Source: Oscillibacter valericigenes Sjm18-20
Lineage (GTDB): Bacteria; Bacillota; Clostridia; Oscillospirales; Oscillospiraceae
Direction: 5' to 3'
Length of the DNA stretch: 64,000 nt
Assembly (NCBI GenBank): GCA_000283575.1
Contig: AP012044.1
Coordinates: 434,001-498,000 of the forward strand
Shown one piece after another: positions 25,795 to 35,409 of this stretch. The translations under genes were made by a program, and so were the position numbers. The notes beneath the pieces are model-generated. The model ran no database searches. It was not told where the DNA came from and saw nothing but the letters and a program-made list of their open reading frames with translations. Positions within the stretch are counted from its first letter, which is position 1. The number at the start of each line of letters is the position of its first letter.

Positions 25795-26970
25795 ATGGTT
25801 TGCGTAGGCATTGACGTGGCAAAGGACAAGCACGACTGCTTCATAATCAACTCAGAGGGTGAAGTCCTTGGGGATGTCTTCACCATCCCCATCAATATGG
25901 AGGGGTTCCATTGCCTGTTGGAACGAATCCGCGCCTGCACCACCGCCCAGGGCAAAATAAAGGTAGGGCTTGAGGCAACCGGACACTACAGCTACAACAT
26001 TCTCGGGTTCCATCTTGACAACGGTCTTCCCGCCTATGTCTTGAACCCCTTGCACACCAACCTGTACCGAAAAAGCCTCAGCCTTAGAAAGACAAAGACC
26101 GACCGGGTAGATGCGCGAACGATTGCAGCTGTGCTTTTATCCAATGTGGGTCTCAAACCCTACACAGATACAGCTTACCACAACGAGGAGCTAAAATCAC
26201 TGACGAGATACCGTTTCGATAAGGTGAAGGAACGGGCAAAGCTGGAATCCCCCATCGCCAGACTGGTCTGCACTCTGTTCCCGGAAATGGAAAAGCTGGT
26301 TCCGTCTCTCCATATGCCCTCTGTTTATGCGCTGCTAAGCGAGTTCCCTGGGGCTAAATATATTGCCGACGCACATCTTACACGGTTAAAAGCGCGTCTG
26401 CTGGAAGCCTCCAGCAGACGCTATAAGAGGGATATGGCCGTAGAAATCCGCGAGGCCGCCAAAGCATCTATTGGCTCCGTACTGCCAGCAAAGTGGCTGG
26501 AACTGCGGCACACCATTCATCTCATTCGGGAACTGGACTCCGAAATTGAAGAAATTGAAGCTGCAATTCAAGCAATTATGGATGAGATGCATTCGCCCAT
26601 TACCACCATCCCCGGCATTGGAACTCGGATGGGCGCTATGATCCTTGCTGAGGTTGGAGACTTTTCCCACTTTGATTCCCCGGATAAGGTGTTGGCTTAT
26701 GCCGGTCTTTCGCCCTTTACCTACCAATCCGGGCAGCTTACAAACTGCTATGCCCACATGGAAAAGCGCGGTTCCAGATATTTGCGCTTTGCTCTTTACA
26801 ACGCTGCCAAATATGGTTGCCATTGGGATCCGCTCTTTGCTTCATACCTCGCTAAAAAACGAGCCGAGGGCAAGCATTACAACGTTGCTATCTCTCATGC
26901 CGCCAAGAAACTGATGCGGCTTATTTTTGCTCTGGAGAAATTCCGAGAACCGTATCGCCTTGCGGCCTGA
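25795..26970 (+). CDS. IS110-family recombinase (transposase), first copy
   Basis: A 391-residue DEDD recombinase. It starts VCVGIDVAKDKHDCFII with the first acidic residue, has VGLEATGHYSYN with the Glu, and KTKTDRVDARTIA with the Asp pair. The C-terminal Tnp_20 domain begins ITTIPGIGTRMGAMILAEVGD, with the serine region near FTYQSGQLT. ATG 25795 follows GGAGGTATC; the longer frame was rejected. It is complete and unlike the second copy at 33733 except for shared family motifs, so these are two different IS110 elements. Confidence 0.93.
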   Translation: MVCVGIDVAKDKHDCFIINSEGEVLGDVFTIPINMEGFHCLLERIRACTTAQGKIKVGLEATGHYSYNILGFHLDNGLPAYVLNPLHTNLYRKSLSLRKTKTDRVDARTIAAVLLSNVGLKPYTDTAYHNEELKSLTRYRFDKVKERAKLESPIARLVCTLFPEMEKLVPSLHMPSVYALLSEFPGAKYIADAHLTRLKARLLEASSRRYKRDMAVEIREAAKASIGSVLPAKWLELRHTIHLIRELDSEIEEIEAAIQAIMDEMHSPITTIPGIGTRMGAMILAEVGDFSHFDSPDKVLAYAGLSPFTYQSGQLTNCYAHMEKRGSRYLRFALYNAAKYGCHWDPLFASYLAKKRAEGKHYNVAISHAAKKLMRLIFALEKFREPYRLAA

Positions 26971-27086
26971 TAGCCTCTCATTAGCTCGCACGCGCTCTAT
27001 TGAGTGCCTGTTTTGCAATGCCTTTTTTAAACCATCTCTCTTTACACAACTTTCCTCTTTTGGGACTTGACTTTTAATAGTTAGTC

Positions 27087-27469
27087 TCAGTTGCTGACTG
27101 TATCAATGCCCGCCTGGGCCTGCTGGGTGGCGTGCGTGTAGGTTCGGAGGGTGAAGCCTACGTCGTAATGTCCCAGCATGGCAGAGACCGTTTTCACATC
27201 CACGCCGTTTTGCAGCCCTGCTGTCGCGAACGTGTGCCGGAGTCCATGAGATTTCAGGTGTGGGAGTCCCGTATCCCAAGTCGGTCTCCACGTTTGGTGG
27301 TGGTGTGAACCCGCCCGTTTTCCTGAAAATCCTTATAAAGCTTTTGCAGTACGTTTCTGACGATGCATTTGCCGGTATTGGCGTTGTAGCCGGCGGCGTA
27401 GCGCTTCCCCCATCAACCGTTTGATCGTTTGCGAATATTGTCCTCGCCATTGGCTTGTTTCTTTGCCAT
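27087..27469 (-). pseudogene. Tyrosine recombinase (integrase) remnant
   Basis: From ATG 27469 (AAGGAG upstream) the N-terminus MAKKQANGEDNIRKR and a YAAGYNANTGKC segment appear in shifting frames. The 3' part reads LKSHGLRHTFATAGLQNGVD, then VKTVSAMLGHYDVGFTLRTY, the R-H-x-x-H/Y C-terminal motifs. Most of the catalytic domain is deleted and at least one frame change is needed. This is probably the old integrase of the element whose cargo lies to the right. Confidence 0.7.
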
Positions 27470-27677
27470 AAAATCAGCTCCTTTACAATGACCCACAATA
27501 CCATACAGTAATCGCAGCAGCCATGGGATCGGGATGGAGTTATCAGAAAGTTGTCAACTGGATGAATGTGCTTTTTTTCTTTAGTTATGGCGGCACAGCT
27601 TTTGAATTATTATTACTGGGACGTAGCCCTGGGCCATGCAAAAGACAGATTGCAAAACTGGGAGCCGGTGTCCTTTT

Positions 27678-27941
27678 TTACACAGGATTTTCCTTCTCGT
27701 TCAGTACTTTTGCGTGTCCTTCCTCCTCCCTGTCGAAGAAGTAGGGTGGTCGGCCGGACAGCCCCCGATCAATTCCTCTCGCCAGCAGGTAGCCGTTTGT
27801 AAAGTTGCGTAGCGATGTCTCATCTTGAATCGCGTTTTCCAGGTCGATAAGACGGAGAAGCAGTTTGCGCTCCTGCTTGTCCAGCCGTTCATGCAGTTCA
27901 TTGTAGACTCGGTATGAAAACAGCTCAGGAGAGAATTTCAA
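27678..27941 (-). CDS. Small charged hypothetical protein
   Basis: An 87-residue protein rich in Leu, Glu and Arg: ELFSYRVYNELHERLDKQER, then LIDLENAIQDETSLRNFTNG and YLLARGIDRGLSG. It looks mostly helical and resembles short proteins carried by clostridial integrative elements (DUF6809-like at a guess). A real gene is plausible given codon use, but the ribosome site is weak. It lies beside the integrase remnant on the same strand. Confidence 0.45.
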   Translation of the reverse strand: MKFSPELFSYRVYNELHERLDKQERKLLLRLIDLENAIQDETSLRNFTNGYLLARGIDRGLSGRPPYFFDREEEGHAKVLNEKENPV

Positions 27942-28153
27942 GCGCTTCGGCTGGATTAAAGTTGGTAAAATCGAGCAGGAGAGTTATTTTGTTTGGAGAT
28001 AAAAAACCAGAGAAAGCCCACATGTCCCAAAACGAAGTCCCAATGTCGTTGTTATAGCTGAACACATTGCGATTGACAGATACCGCAAAAAAACGAGTTT
28101 ACCATGGTTGAGTTTCAGGATGAAGCGCCCGGTCTCACGGTATCCACGCCGGA

Positions 28154-28360
28154 ATGCAGCGGCCTGCGGCGGCAATACTGCGTTTGCCCCAGCGAGACCG
28201 TTTGGTACTGTTGCTTCACTATGACAATGGCTACAGCGGTAAAGAAGTGGTACAAATATTGGGAATGTCTTTGGAAGCTGAGCGGAAAACTGAGCAGCGG
28301 GCTAAATCTAAATTAAAAAAATGTTTGGAGAGGAGGGGATACCCGTATGAGCATGACTGA
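28154..28360 (+). pseudogene. ECF-type sigma factor, region 4 remnant
   Basis: The reading LPQRDRLVLLLHYDNGYSG, then KEVVQILGMSLEAERKTEQR and AKSKLKKCLE, is sigma-70 region 4.2. Region 2 and the start are missing, and upstream sequence only resembles it in other frames. A short frame starting at ATG 28347 overlaps its end by 14 bases, as cognate anti-sigma genes often do, but is broken after about 60 codons. Confidence 0.6.
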
Positions 28361-28583
28361 TAAAATGCTGACGATAGCCGCAGCACAGGCGCGAGGAGCC
28401 CTCTTGTCCTCTAATCTGGTATTTTCTATTTCGAGATACTTGCAGGAAGCGGACATTTTGCACATAAATAAAAGCGCCCTTTTGATAAAAATTTTTAAAA
28501 GCATGTCACATATTACCTTCTTTATTCGTTTATAGATTACAAACGAATGAGGAAGGTGATTTCCTAAATCAGAGCGTTCTCCA

Positions 28584-28848
28584 CCATCCCCCCAGCTTAT
28601 CCTTTGATAGAACACAGGCAAACTGCACCGTACCGATTTACGCAAACAACAGCAGTGAAAAAATTTCTGCCACGGTCAAGCTCTTGAATGGGAATACCTG
28701 CTTGAAGACCTGGAGTACCTCAGGCACCGGCTCGCTCTCGTTTTACAAAACGGCAACTGTGAAAAAGGGACAAACCTACAAGCTGGAGGTCAGCTACTCC
28801 GTCGCGGGCGATTCCAAAACGCCAGTTTCTGTCTCGGCAAAATGTTGA
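28584..28848 (+). pseudogene. C-terminal fragment of a small secreted clostridial protein
   Basis: The frame ending at TGA 28848 reads SLSFDRTQANCTVPIYANNS, then SEKISATVKLLNGNTCLKTW and TATVKKGQTYKLEVSYSV. This beta-rich pattern with paired Cys is known from small signal-peptide-bearing clostridial proteins of unknown function. The signal peptide is missing and the upstream frame continues into unrelated sequence, so the gene is 5'-truncated. Confidence 0.5.
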
Positions 28849-29082
28849 ATCCCAGGTCAATTGAAAGAATGTACCGTATTATTGCGTGCCCGGAAATTAA
28901 AGGTGAAATGTACAAGATGAGAAGTAAATAAACTCAAATTGCATTATTTTATTAAAAAATGCGTCGATATAGATAGAAAGATAAAAACGGAAATCCTATA
29001 AATAAAACGGCTCCACGCCGGGCGCAAAGCCAACCCAGCACGGCATGTTTGCTATGTAACTTATATAAAAGGAGGGACTTTC

Positions 29083-30655
29083 GTGTACGTGGGCAATTTA
29101 CATGGTCAGTCCGTTTTCTTAAAGAATAACTCTGCAAGCCAAGTCTCCCGCACTTTACATGCAAAGGGAGATTCGGCGGCAGGTTCTGCTCTCACTATCA
29201 AGCAGGTACAGAGAAATCCCCGGACGGTTTCCGACTTTTTTAGTCCGGTTATTCTCGCGGGGACCTGTAAGCTTCCTGATGCCATTAGCGCGGACAACCT
29301 GACCATACAGCAAGATTACTCCAAAGAGGATGCGTTGCACAGACGTGATGCAAACACGTTGCAAATAGAAGACGATGCTCTCTTGCGAGAGGCTCAGGTG
29401 CAGCAAAAAGAGCCAGCGGTCGCTCTAGGTGGCATCGAAGAAATATCTACCGAAGATGGCATGTCCAACGAGGCAGATTTCACGTGGGCAAATTTGGATC
29501 TGTCTGCCGCCGTCTGCGGTACAGATGCGCCTGGAAAGAGCATCGACTACGTGGCCTCCCGCTATGCTGCTATGAAAAACCGCATTGAGTCCCAAGATAC
29601 CGGCGATCAAAAGGCATCCAATTTGAAACAATTGGATCAGCTAATGGAGCACTATACAAAAAGCCTTGCGCAGCGATTTACCGGGGAAGTTGGAGGAACA
29701 TTTGAAAAAAACGGCGCAACGGGAGTGAGTGACCGCCTGTATCAAAGCCTTTCATCCGAGGTGACCCAAAGAACGGCGCAATATTTCCGCATTCATCGCG
29801 TCTAATCCGGACTATGCTGATGTCAGCGGACCGGAGGAAGCATGGCTGCGGAAGGACAGCGCATATATGGCCAGCGAGCTGCGCAAAGCCGTAGACAGTA
29901 TGGACATCACTCCAGCGCAGGACACACAGGAAAGCGAGAACTTTACGCTAGAGGATATGGAGGCCATGCAGACTTTTGCTCAGGAGCTGGAGAGCTATTC
30001 GCGCAGCCGCGTTGCGTCTGTCAACGGGATATCGGTTGGGGAAGAATCCGAGGAATCCCTTGGCCTGAAGCTGGCTCAGCTCAACCTGAAGGGAACGGCC
30101 TTCAATCAGTACGCGGGTGTTTCGGACAGCGTGAAGGAAATCGTGTCGCAGAGTGTGAATTACTTTACTGAGAATGTACTGGTACAGCAAGAGGCGTACA
30201 TGGAAAAGTGGTCGCAGGCTCAAGTCACAGGCTATGAAAAGCTGCGGGCTGACGGAGAAATATCGGACAGTTTGGCAGCACAGTATATTCAGGAAATTCA
30301 AAAGGGCTTTTCAGATGTGGACCGGTCGGCGGTCCAAGCGGTGATTGACCGGGTTTCAAATGTCTATAAAAAAACTGGAGATGTCAATACGTCGATTGTG
30401 GAGGGCGCTGTTTTCGCCAATAACACGTTTGCGGAAAAGAGCGAAAACGGCGCCTATGACGGAATCCACCGCTATGACAGCGGCGACCTCTATTTTCGGA
30501 ACCTTTTTCAGATGCAGGATGATGTGTACGGAGGATACGCAGGCCAGCAGACGGGGATCGATAGTCTTACGGAATCCTGGAACGGATTCATGCAAAAAAT
30601 TTCATCAGAGCAAGGAACATTTTTGACCGGATTTCAATTTTCAGCCGACGCATAG
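29083..30655 (+). pseudogene. Large unrecognised helical protein with one frameshift
   Basis: GTG 29083 follows AGGAGGGAC and opens 240 codons. Near 29790 a one-step frame change joins the next frame (AFIASNPDYADVSGPEEAWL) and continues to 30655, giving about 523 residues in total. Both halves share composition and a helical, Gln/Ser/Asp-rich character (KQLDQLMEHYTKSLAQRF; VDRSAVQAVIDRVSNVY). No signal peptide or membrane segment is seen. I do not recognise a family. The break may be real or a sequencing error. The next substantial gene (31656) has a similar low-complexity start but no clear homology by eye. Confidence 0.5.
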
Positions 30656-31093
30656 TACAAAGGGGGAAAATGCGCACCCTGCAACACGAGGGGTATGCTT
30701 TACAATGGAAATATTGATGGCCGTATAAATGCACCTGAAACTCGAGGGCACACTAGCGATCTGATTGCTTTTCTTATAGAGCTATTTCCTGAACTCACAT
30801 ATTTGATGTAGACCGTCATAATCTGGGGGAAAGTGCGATTCGGACCCATTGTATCAAAGAATGGAATCCCTGTCCCTTTTGCTCAATAGATGCTCCGCTG
30901 AGCGATTACCATGACCATACTGTTGTTGCATATGGATGGACGATGTTTTACAATGCTTATTCGATGAACAAGCTTTTTAAAGTAAGAGACGGTTACAAAT
31001 CGAGCCGGAATATCTGCAGGTATGTCTGCTACAAGGATAATTACCCGTAGTTATATTATGAAATTTACGCCTACGTAATTATGGGAGAAAATT
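30656..31093. other. Non-coding or degraded stretch
   Basis: A stop-free segment at about 30900-31050 reads DHTVVAYGWTMFYNAY, then KLFKVRDGYKSSRN. It looks like the C-terminal end of a secreted cysteine-peptidase-like or C39-like domain (His in DHTVVAYG), but its upstream part has stops. Nothing intact. Confidence 0.35.
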
Positions 31094-31522
31094 ATGAACG
31101 GTATCAAAAACAATCGTTCCCTTATTATTAAGTTGGTTATAATATCAGTCCTTCTCCTCTGGTGGTTTTTCCCAACCAGAATCGTTTCCTTTCAGCCGAG
31201 TGACGTATCAGAAATATATATCATTGATCGGACTCATGGTGAAGAGGTGACGATTACTCATCCGGATGATATCAACCACATTATTACAAATTTGAACTCT
31301 GTTTCTGTGAAAAAAAGCGGTTTGGCTTTTGGATTTGGCCTATATTATGATGTTACAATATATGGGCAAAATGGGAAACCCCTTTCAGCATTTGTTATTC
31401 AAATGACCACAGAAATTAAAAAGGGTATTTTATTCTACAGAGTATATCAAAGTGATGGTCCATATATTGATATAGATTTCATTACAAATATTTTCAAAAA
31501 TTATGGGATTGAATGGGACTAA
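31094..31522 (+). CDS. Small membrane-anchored hypothetical protein (DUF5301-like)
   Basis: A 142-residue protein. Residues 10-26 form one hydrophobic helix (LIIKLVIISVLLLWWFF), giving an N-terminal anchor with the rest outside. The remainder alternates short strands (VSEIYIIDRTHGEEVTITHP) and resembles a widespread clostridial domain of unknown function, DUF5301 at a guess. GGGAG precedes the ATG. A weak hairpin with T-run at about 31552-31575 may terminate it. Confidence 0.6.
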   Translation: MNGIKNNRSLIIKLVIISVLLLWWFFPTRIVSFQPSDVSEIYIIDRTHGEEVTITHPDDINHIITNLNSVSVKKSGLAFGFGLYYDVTIYGQNGKPLSAFVIQMTTEIKKGILFYRVYQSDGPYIDIDFITNIFKNYGIEWD

Positions 31523-31655
31523 GTTAAGCTGAATTGCGTAATACAACGAAAGCCCATCACCTGGCAGGGATGGTTTTTCGCTCTTTTGACTTTATTCGTT
31601 TGCCGACTTTCTTTACATTCCGTATTATGACCTGATTGGAAAGAGGTTAACTACT

Positions 31656-32681
31656 ATGACAGTAACACCAACTGCCCAATATCCATCTGTTGTGGCTGCG
31701 GCAAGTTTTGAACGGAAGGCCCCTGCTGAGGGAAATGCAACGAGTCTATCAAAAGATTCGGCGGTTTTGCGTGATTTGGCGTATTTCTCGAATAAGCTGA
31801 AAGATTTTGCACCGACGGAGGGTATTTCCATCTCGCCTACACCCCAGGCCGAACTGCCCGACAAAAGCACATTAAAGATTGAAACGGTTCCGCCTAGCAT
31901 ACAAAAATATATCTTGGCAAAAGAAAACGCCTCTCGTAGTGTGATTGATGATTATTTTTTCTATCTTGATGCAAACGGTATTAAGGGCCAGGCTGAGAAA
32001 CTGCACAGCGGGCAGGACTATAATCCTGATGACGCATCTAATTCCTATTTTGTGCGCGGATTGTGCGAGTGGTTTGAGGGATCGGATGCAGACAGTGTGG
32101 CAAAGTCCTTAGAGGCGCTCATTGGGGAGTATGCTGACAAGCTGAAAAAAGGTGAGACACCAGAAATGAATCAGCTTCAAACAAAGTTTCACCTGTCCGG
32201 AGTAGAGACGACCATTGGGCAGATATTCCAAATACGTGATACCGCGCTCGCAATTCGCGATGTGGATTACGGCAGCACTGTGGGGACTGGTGGGTTTGTT
32301 ACCTTTGCCAAAAAGGGGATGATGAAGGCAACAGCCGAAGCCTATGCCGCCACACTGCCTGAGGGACTTGGAGATTCGTTCGCAAAGCGTTTCACACAGT
32401 TAGTCGAAAAGAACGAGGTTGCCACCATGCAGGATTGGCAAAGTTTTGAATACAGCAGTGGACGAATTACAAAGGACTTCCACAGTTTCTTGACGGACAC
32501 CTCAAAGTACGCATACAAACTTTTTTCCGAAAGTGATGGCAAAGGCGCAGACTTTTCGAGTAAGTTATCTCAGTTAATGGACCGCGTTTCAGACTCTGGA
32601 TACTATCGACCTGAAGACGTAAATCGATACAATGAGGTTTTGACGAACGCCTATTATCAAGCCATAAATGCAATCTCCTAA
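31656..32681 (+). CDS. Unrecognised 341-residue protein
   Basis: An intact gene behind GGAAAGAGG. Residues 1-90 are Ala/Pro/Ser/Thr-rich and probably disordered (TPTAQYPSVVAAASFERKAP). The rest is predicted helical, with GLCEWFEGSDADSVAKSLEA and a long C-terminal helix (FSSKLSQLMDRVSDSGYY). There is no signal peptide, membrane segment or catalytic motif I recognise. Its isolation among mobile debris suggests acquired cargo. It may be functionally linked to the frameshifted gene at 29083, which has the same size class and style. Confidence 0.65.
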   Translation: MTVTPTAQYPSVVAAASFERKAPAEGNATSLSKDSAVLRDLAYFSNKLKDFAPTEGISISPTPQAELPDKSTLKIETVPPSIQKYILAKENASRSVIDDYFFYLDANGIKGQAEKLHSGQDYNPDDASNSYFVRGLCEWFEGSDADSVAKSLEALIGEYADKLKKGETPEMNQLQTKFHLSGVETTIGQIFQIRDTALAIRDVDYGSTVGTGGFVTFAKKGMMKATAEAYAATLPEGLGDSFAKRFTQLVEKNEVATMQDWQSFEYSSGRITKDFHSFLTDTSKYAYKLFSESDGKGADFSSKLSQLMDRVSDSGYYRPEDVNRYNEVLTNAYYQAINAIS

Positions 32682-33125
32682 GGAACATGGATGTTCTAAA
32701 TCCTGTGTAAACGGAAAGTGCAGTGCAAATAGAGCAAGTTCCTCAAAGGTTAACTCTCATAGAGATGCTTGCTAGTTTATTGCTGCGCAGGTTTTGATTG
32801 CCGGAGACCGACCTGACACACCATGACCCACATGCGGAAACGGCCGAAGAGAAACAAAGGCCATCGGACAGGAATTCTGCCCGGCGGCCTTGCTGCTTTT
32901 GAATAAATATTGGGTTAATATCACCTCTACCAAAACTTCACCCATGGTGCATTGTGCATACACCATGCTGAAAAAAGTAATTTAGAAATTAAAACGTTCT
33001 GCTTTTAAATCGGAATAATGCCGTCCTTCAATGGCCGTAAATCTTAATACACAGTAGACAGGGGTTACACCCTTTTTGTAGAACATAACGGATATGTGGG
33101 TATGGGGCTTTATAATTATCAACAA
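32682..33125. other. Intergenic region carrying hairpin repeat
   Basis: It contains copy 2 of the hairpin repeat (32812-32935). Outside that I see no gene, only A/T-rich sequence. Confidence 0.5.
32812..32935 (+). repeat. Copy 2 of the dispersed hairpin repeat
   Basis: It matches 25431-25556 over the whole length. It keeps CGGAAACG, AACAAAGGCCA(T/C)CGGACAGG and AATTCTG(T/C)CCGG(T/C)GGCC, then TATCACCT. Several third-position-like differences preserve both the stem and the short basic reading frame. Confidence 0.65.
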
Positions 33126-33615
33126 TCATCTTCCTTGAAGTAACGTTTCAATAAATTCATTGGTCAGTCTTTGTGCTTCCACTGCAGAAATTGGATCGTA
33201 ATGTTCGGAAAACATATCGCAAAAACCATGATGGGCTTTTAAGACGGTCATAGACACGAATTCTTGTTGCTTGGATGTAAAATCAAGTTCTCCGGGGCTA
33301 AAGTTCACTTCTTTTTCTGCAAAAATCAAAAGAGTCCGACATTTGGGTGTTATTCCAAGATAATCCCGAATACGCGAGCCGTAGTACCCGATCATTCCGT
33401 CACAAAGACCGGACATCGAGCATCTCCATGCAATTGTTGCGCCAACACTAAAGCCAATCAGGACGATAACCCGGTATTTTATCCGAAGCTTCTTTAATAG
33501 TTCTTCGATTTCAAAACAGACATCAAAGCTGACATCTGTTTTGAAATGTCGATACGCCGCTTCCTGCTGGCTATAATCAAAAGGTGTTTCCCGATGGATG
33601 AGATTCGGGCAATAA
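33126..33615 (-). pseudogene. Dienelactone hydrolase-like gene, 3' part (split by IS110)
   Basis: The C-terminal part of an alpha/beta hydrolase: CPNLIHRETPFDYSQQEAAY, VIVLIGFSVGATIAWRCS (nucleophile region GFSVG), MIGYYGSRIRDYLG and HHGFCDMF with the catalytic His. The open frame runs further upstream, but those residues derive from the IS110 end. The 5' part of the same gene is found at 35204-35318, and joining the two restores the usual sequence GYD-YCPNLI. Confidence 0.8.
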
Positions 33616-33732
33616 AACCTGCTAAGAAAAGTCAAGGACAAATCTTGGCAGGCTGAATAAAAATATGATTGTAATTTAGGCATAGCAAAGCAGACCATCG
33701 GCGAGCCGCTGGCCTAAGAAATAATGGTTTTT

Positions 33733-34938
33733 TTAGCTTGCGTATACCTCGCTTACACGGGCGTAATAGATGCGCAGAAACTTGTTGAGGGCAGCAATCT
33801 TTGCAACCTTCTTCGGCTTGCCTTCAGCCTCCTTTTTCAGCATATAAAGATATACTGCATTGTCTTGAGCCGGCTTTACTGTCTTAAGGCATTTCATTAC
33901 CTCGTACCCGGTTTTCCGAAGCAGTGAAGACCCACGTTTGGAAATTTTACGTCGTGTACCCGTAAAGCTTCCTGATTGAAACGACGGCGAGTCAATTCCA
34001 GCGAATGCAATCAGTGCGCTGCCGCTATGAAAACAGCGCACATCGCCAATCTCAGCAATGAGCCTTGGCACTAAGACGTCGCCCACACCGTTCATGGCAC
34101 GAACAATATCGTATTCAGGCAAAGTGATTGCAAGCGCCTGCATTTGTGTTAAAATGGTTTCCAGAGTCTTGTTCACTTCTTTCAGGACTCTCACGGCTTC
34201 CAGCGTTAACATTTTGGTCGATGCGGCACTGGAGGGCAAAGTGGGGATACCATTGCAAGCCAGGGCGTAAATTGCTTTCGCCTTGGGTTCACTTGCGTGG
34301 TATCCTTTCTTTTTTGCCCAAGCACAATAACTATGGATGAACTGAACCTCGCTTTTTTTAGTAATGTTGTCAAAATGCCAGTATTCTGCTACGAAGTCAC
34401 TAAGTTTGTCCTTTGTTGGTTCCTCTGAGCGCTTGCCGCTGAGCAATGTTTTTATCCCAGGCATGGTCCTGTCCAACAGATCGGTCAAGGCCAGTTTACA
34501 CTCAATACGGATTGTAATGTAGTGTGCATATTGCCGCCCCAGGAGCCTAAGCTGCGCATATAACTCATCTGGCAACGTGTAGTCCGCGAGCTTAAACCAG
34601 TGATCAATTCCATAGTTCGCGATACGGACAGAATCCAATTTATCCGTTTTGCCTTTGCGTATTGCTGTTGAAGCATACTTTTTCATTGCCAATGGATTGA
34701 TTACACTCACAAACATGCCTGCATCTTTGAAACTGGAAAGCAGCGGCAAATGGTATGCTCCAGTAGCCTCCATTACAATTCTGACTTCTCCTTCTATGGA
34801 TTGAATATGGGATACCAATGCACGAAGCTCCGGTTCGGTGTGCTGTATTTCATATGGGGAAGCAACCACTTCTCCGTATGGCCTGAGAATACAGACGGTG
34901 CTCTTGCCTTTTGATACATCAATGCCTACGCTTGTCAT
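33733..34938 (-). CDS. IS110-family recombinase (transposase), second copy
   Basis: A 401-residue DEDD recombinase: TSVGIDVSKGKSTVCIL at the start, VMEATGAYHLPLL and RKGKTDKLDSVRIANYG in the RuvC-like domain, and the C-terminal AMNGVGDVLVPRLIAEIGD with SPSFQSGSFTGTRRKISKRG. ATG 34938 lies behind AGGAGGGTTC; an upstream in-frame ATG lacks a ribosome site. Complete, so possibly active. Confidence 0.94.
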   Translation of the reverse strand: MTSVGIDVSKGKSTVCILRPYGEVVASPYEIQHTEPELRALVSHIQSIEGEVRIVMEATGAYHLPLLSSFKDAGMFVSVINPLAMKKYASTAIRKGKTDKLDSVRIANYGIDHWFKLADYTLPDELYAQLRLLGRQYAHYITIRIECKLALTDLLDRTMPGIKTLLSGKRSEEPTKDKLSDFVAEYWHFDNITKKSEVQFIHSYCAWAKKKGYHASEPKAKAIYALACNGIPTLPSSAASTKMLTLEAVRVLKEVNKTLETILTQMQALAITLPEYDIVRAMNGVGDVLVPRLIAEIGDVRCFHSGSALIAFAGIDSPSFQSGSFTGTRRKISKRGSSLLRKTGYEVMKCLKTVKPAQDNAVYLYMLKKEAEGKPKKVAKIAALNKFLRIYYARVSEVYAS

Positions 34939-35203
34939 GTTGAACCCTCCTGAATGATTGTTTTGTAATTGTAATCCCATCTGCACTTATTGCGATTCAG
35001 TTTGGTTCGTTACACGAAAGCCCGTATGGGTTTCAACCTGCCTAATCGAATGTTTACAACAAGGGATGGCTGACAGTTTTGTTGCCGGAGGCTTCGCTCC
35101 ATAAAGCGCCACGCCAGACCAATTACTTCCCTTATTGTAAAAGAATAAGCGCAAATGTGAAACGCCCGTCGGCGTCCTACACTTACGCTTTTTATAGTAC
35201 CAA
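34939..35203 (-). ncRNA. Candidate IS110 bridge RNA region (second copy)
   Basis: A 265-base non-coding segment between the inferred donor end and the recombinase start, on the recombinase strand. IS110 elements carry the bridge RNA here. Because the target gene is known by rejoining (around 33615/35203), the target-binding loop can be tested for pairing with the hydrolase sequence GATTTTTATTG-type junction. Confidence 0.5.
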
Positions 35204-35318
35204 AATCATATCCTAATTTGCTGTATTCATCGCAGACACTAAGAATATGCTTGTTGATGCCGTATATCTCGTGCAGAACAATAATTGCAACATCGGAACT
35301 GTTTAAATAGGTTAGCAA
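35204..35318 (-). pseudogene. Dienelactone hydrolase-like gene, 5' part (split by IS110)
   Basis: From ATG 35318 the protein reads MLTYLNSSDVAIIVLHEIYG, then INKHILSVCDEYSKLGYD, the normal N-terminus of a dienelactone-hydrolase family protein with the HEIYG oxyanion region. Sequence beyond residue 38 belongs to IS110. The IS21-like element ends only 14 bases upstream, so the promoter has probably been displaced as well. Confidence 0.75.
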
Positions 35319-35409
35319 ATATGGTTTCCTCTGTCAACGCCGATTTGAATTTGCAGTTTTTCGCCGGTTAAAAAATGTAGAAAAACAGCGGCGAGGGAAT
35401 GTCCTAAAA

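Larger units (their letters stand above)
33615..35203 (-). mobile_element. IS110 element (second copy) inserted in a hydrolase gene
   Basis: The borders come from rejoining the split hydrolase: host sequence resumes at about 33615 and 35203, both next to a shared TTT. About 1.59 kb. No target duplication is seen, as expected for IS110. It contains the recombinase gene 33733-34938 and a long non-coding 5' end. Confidence 0.75.

Noticed and set aside
33126..33698. Hydrolase as an intact gene starting at 33698
   Set aside because: The first residues come from the IS110 end; the true N-terminus is at 35318.
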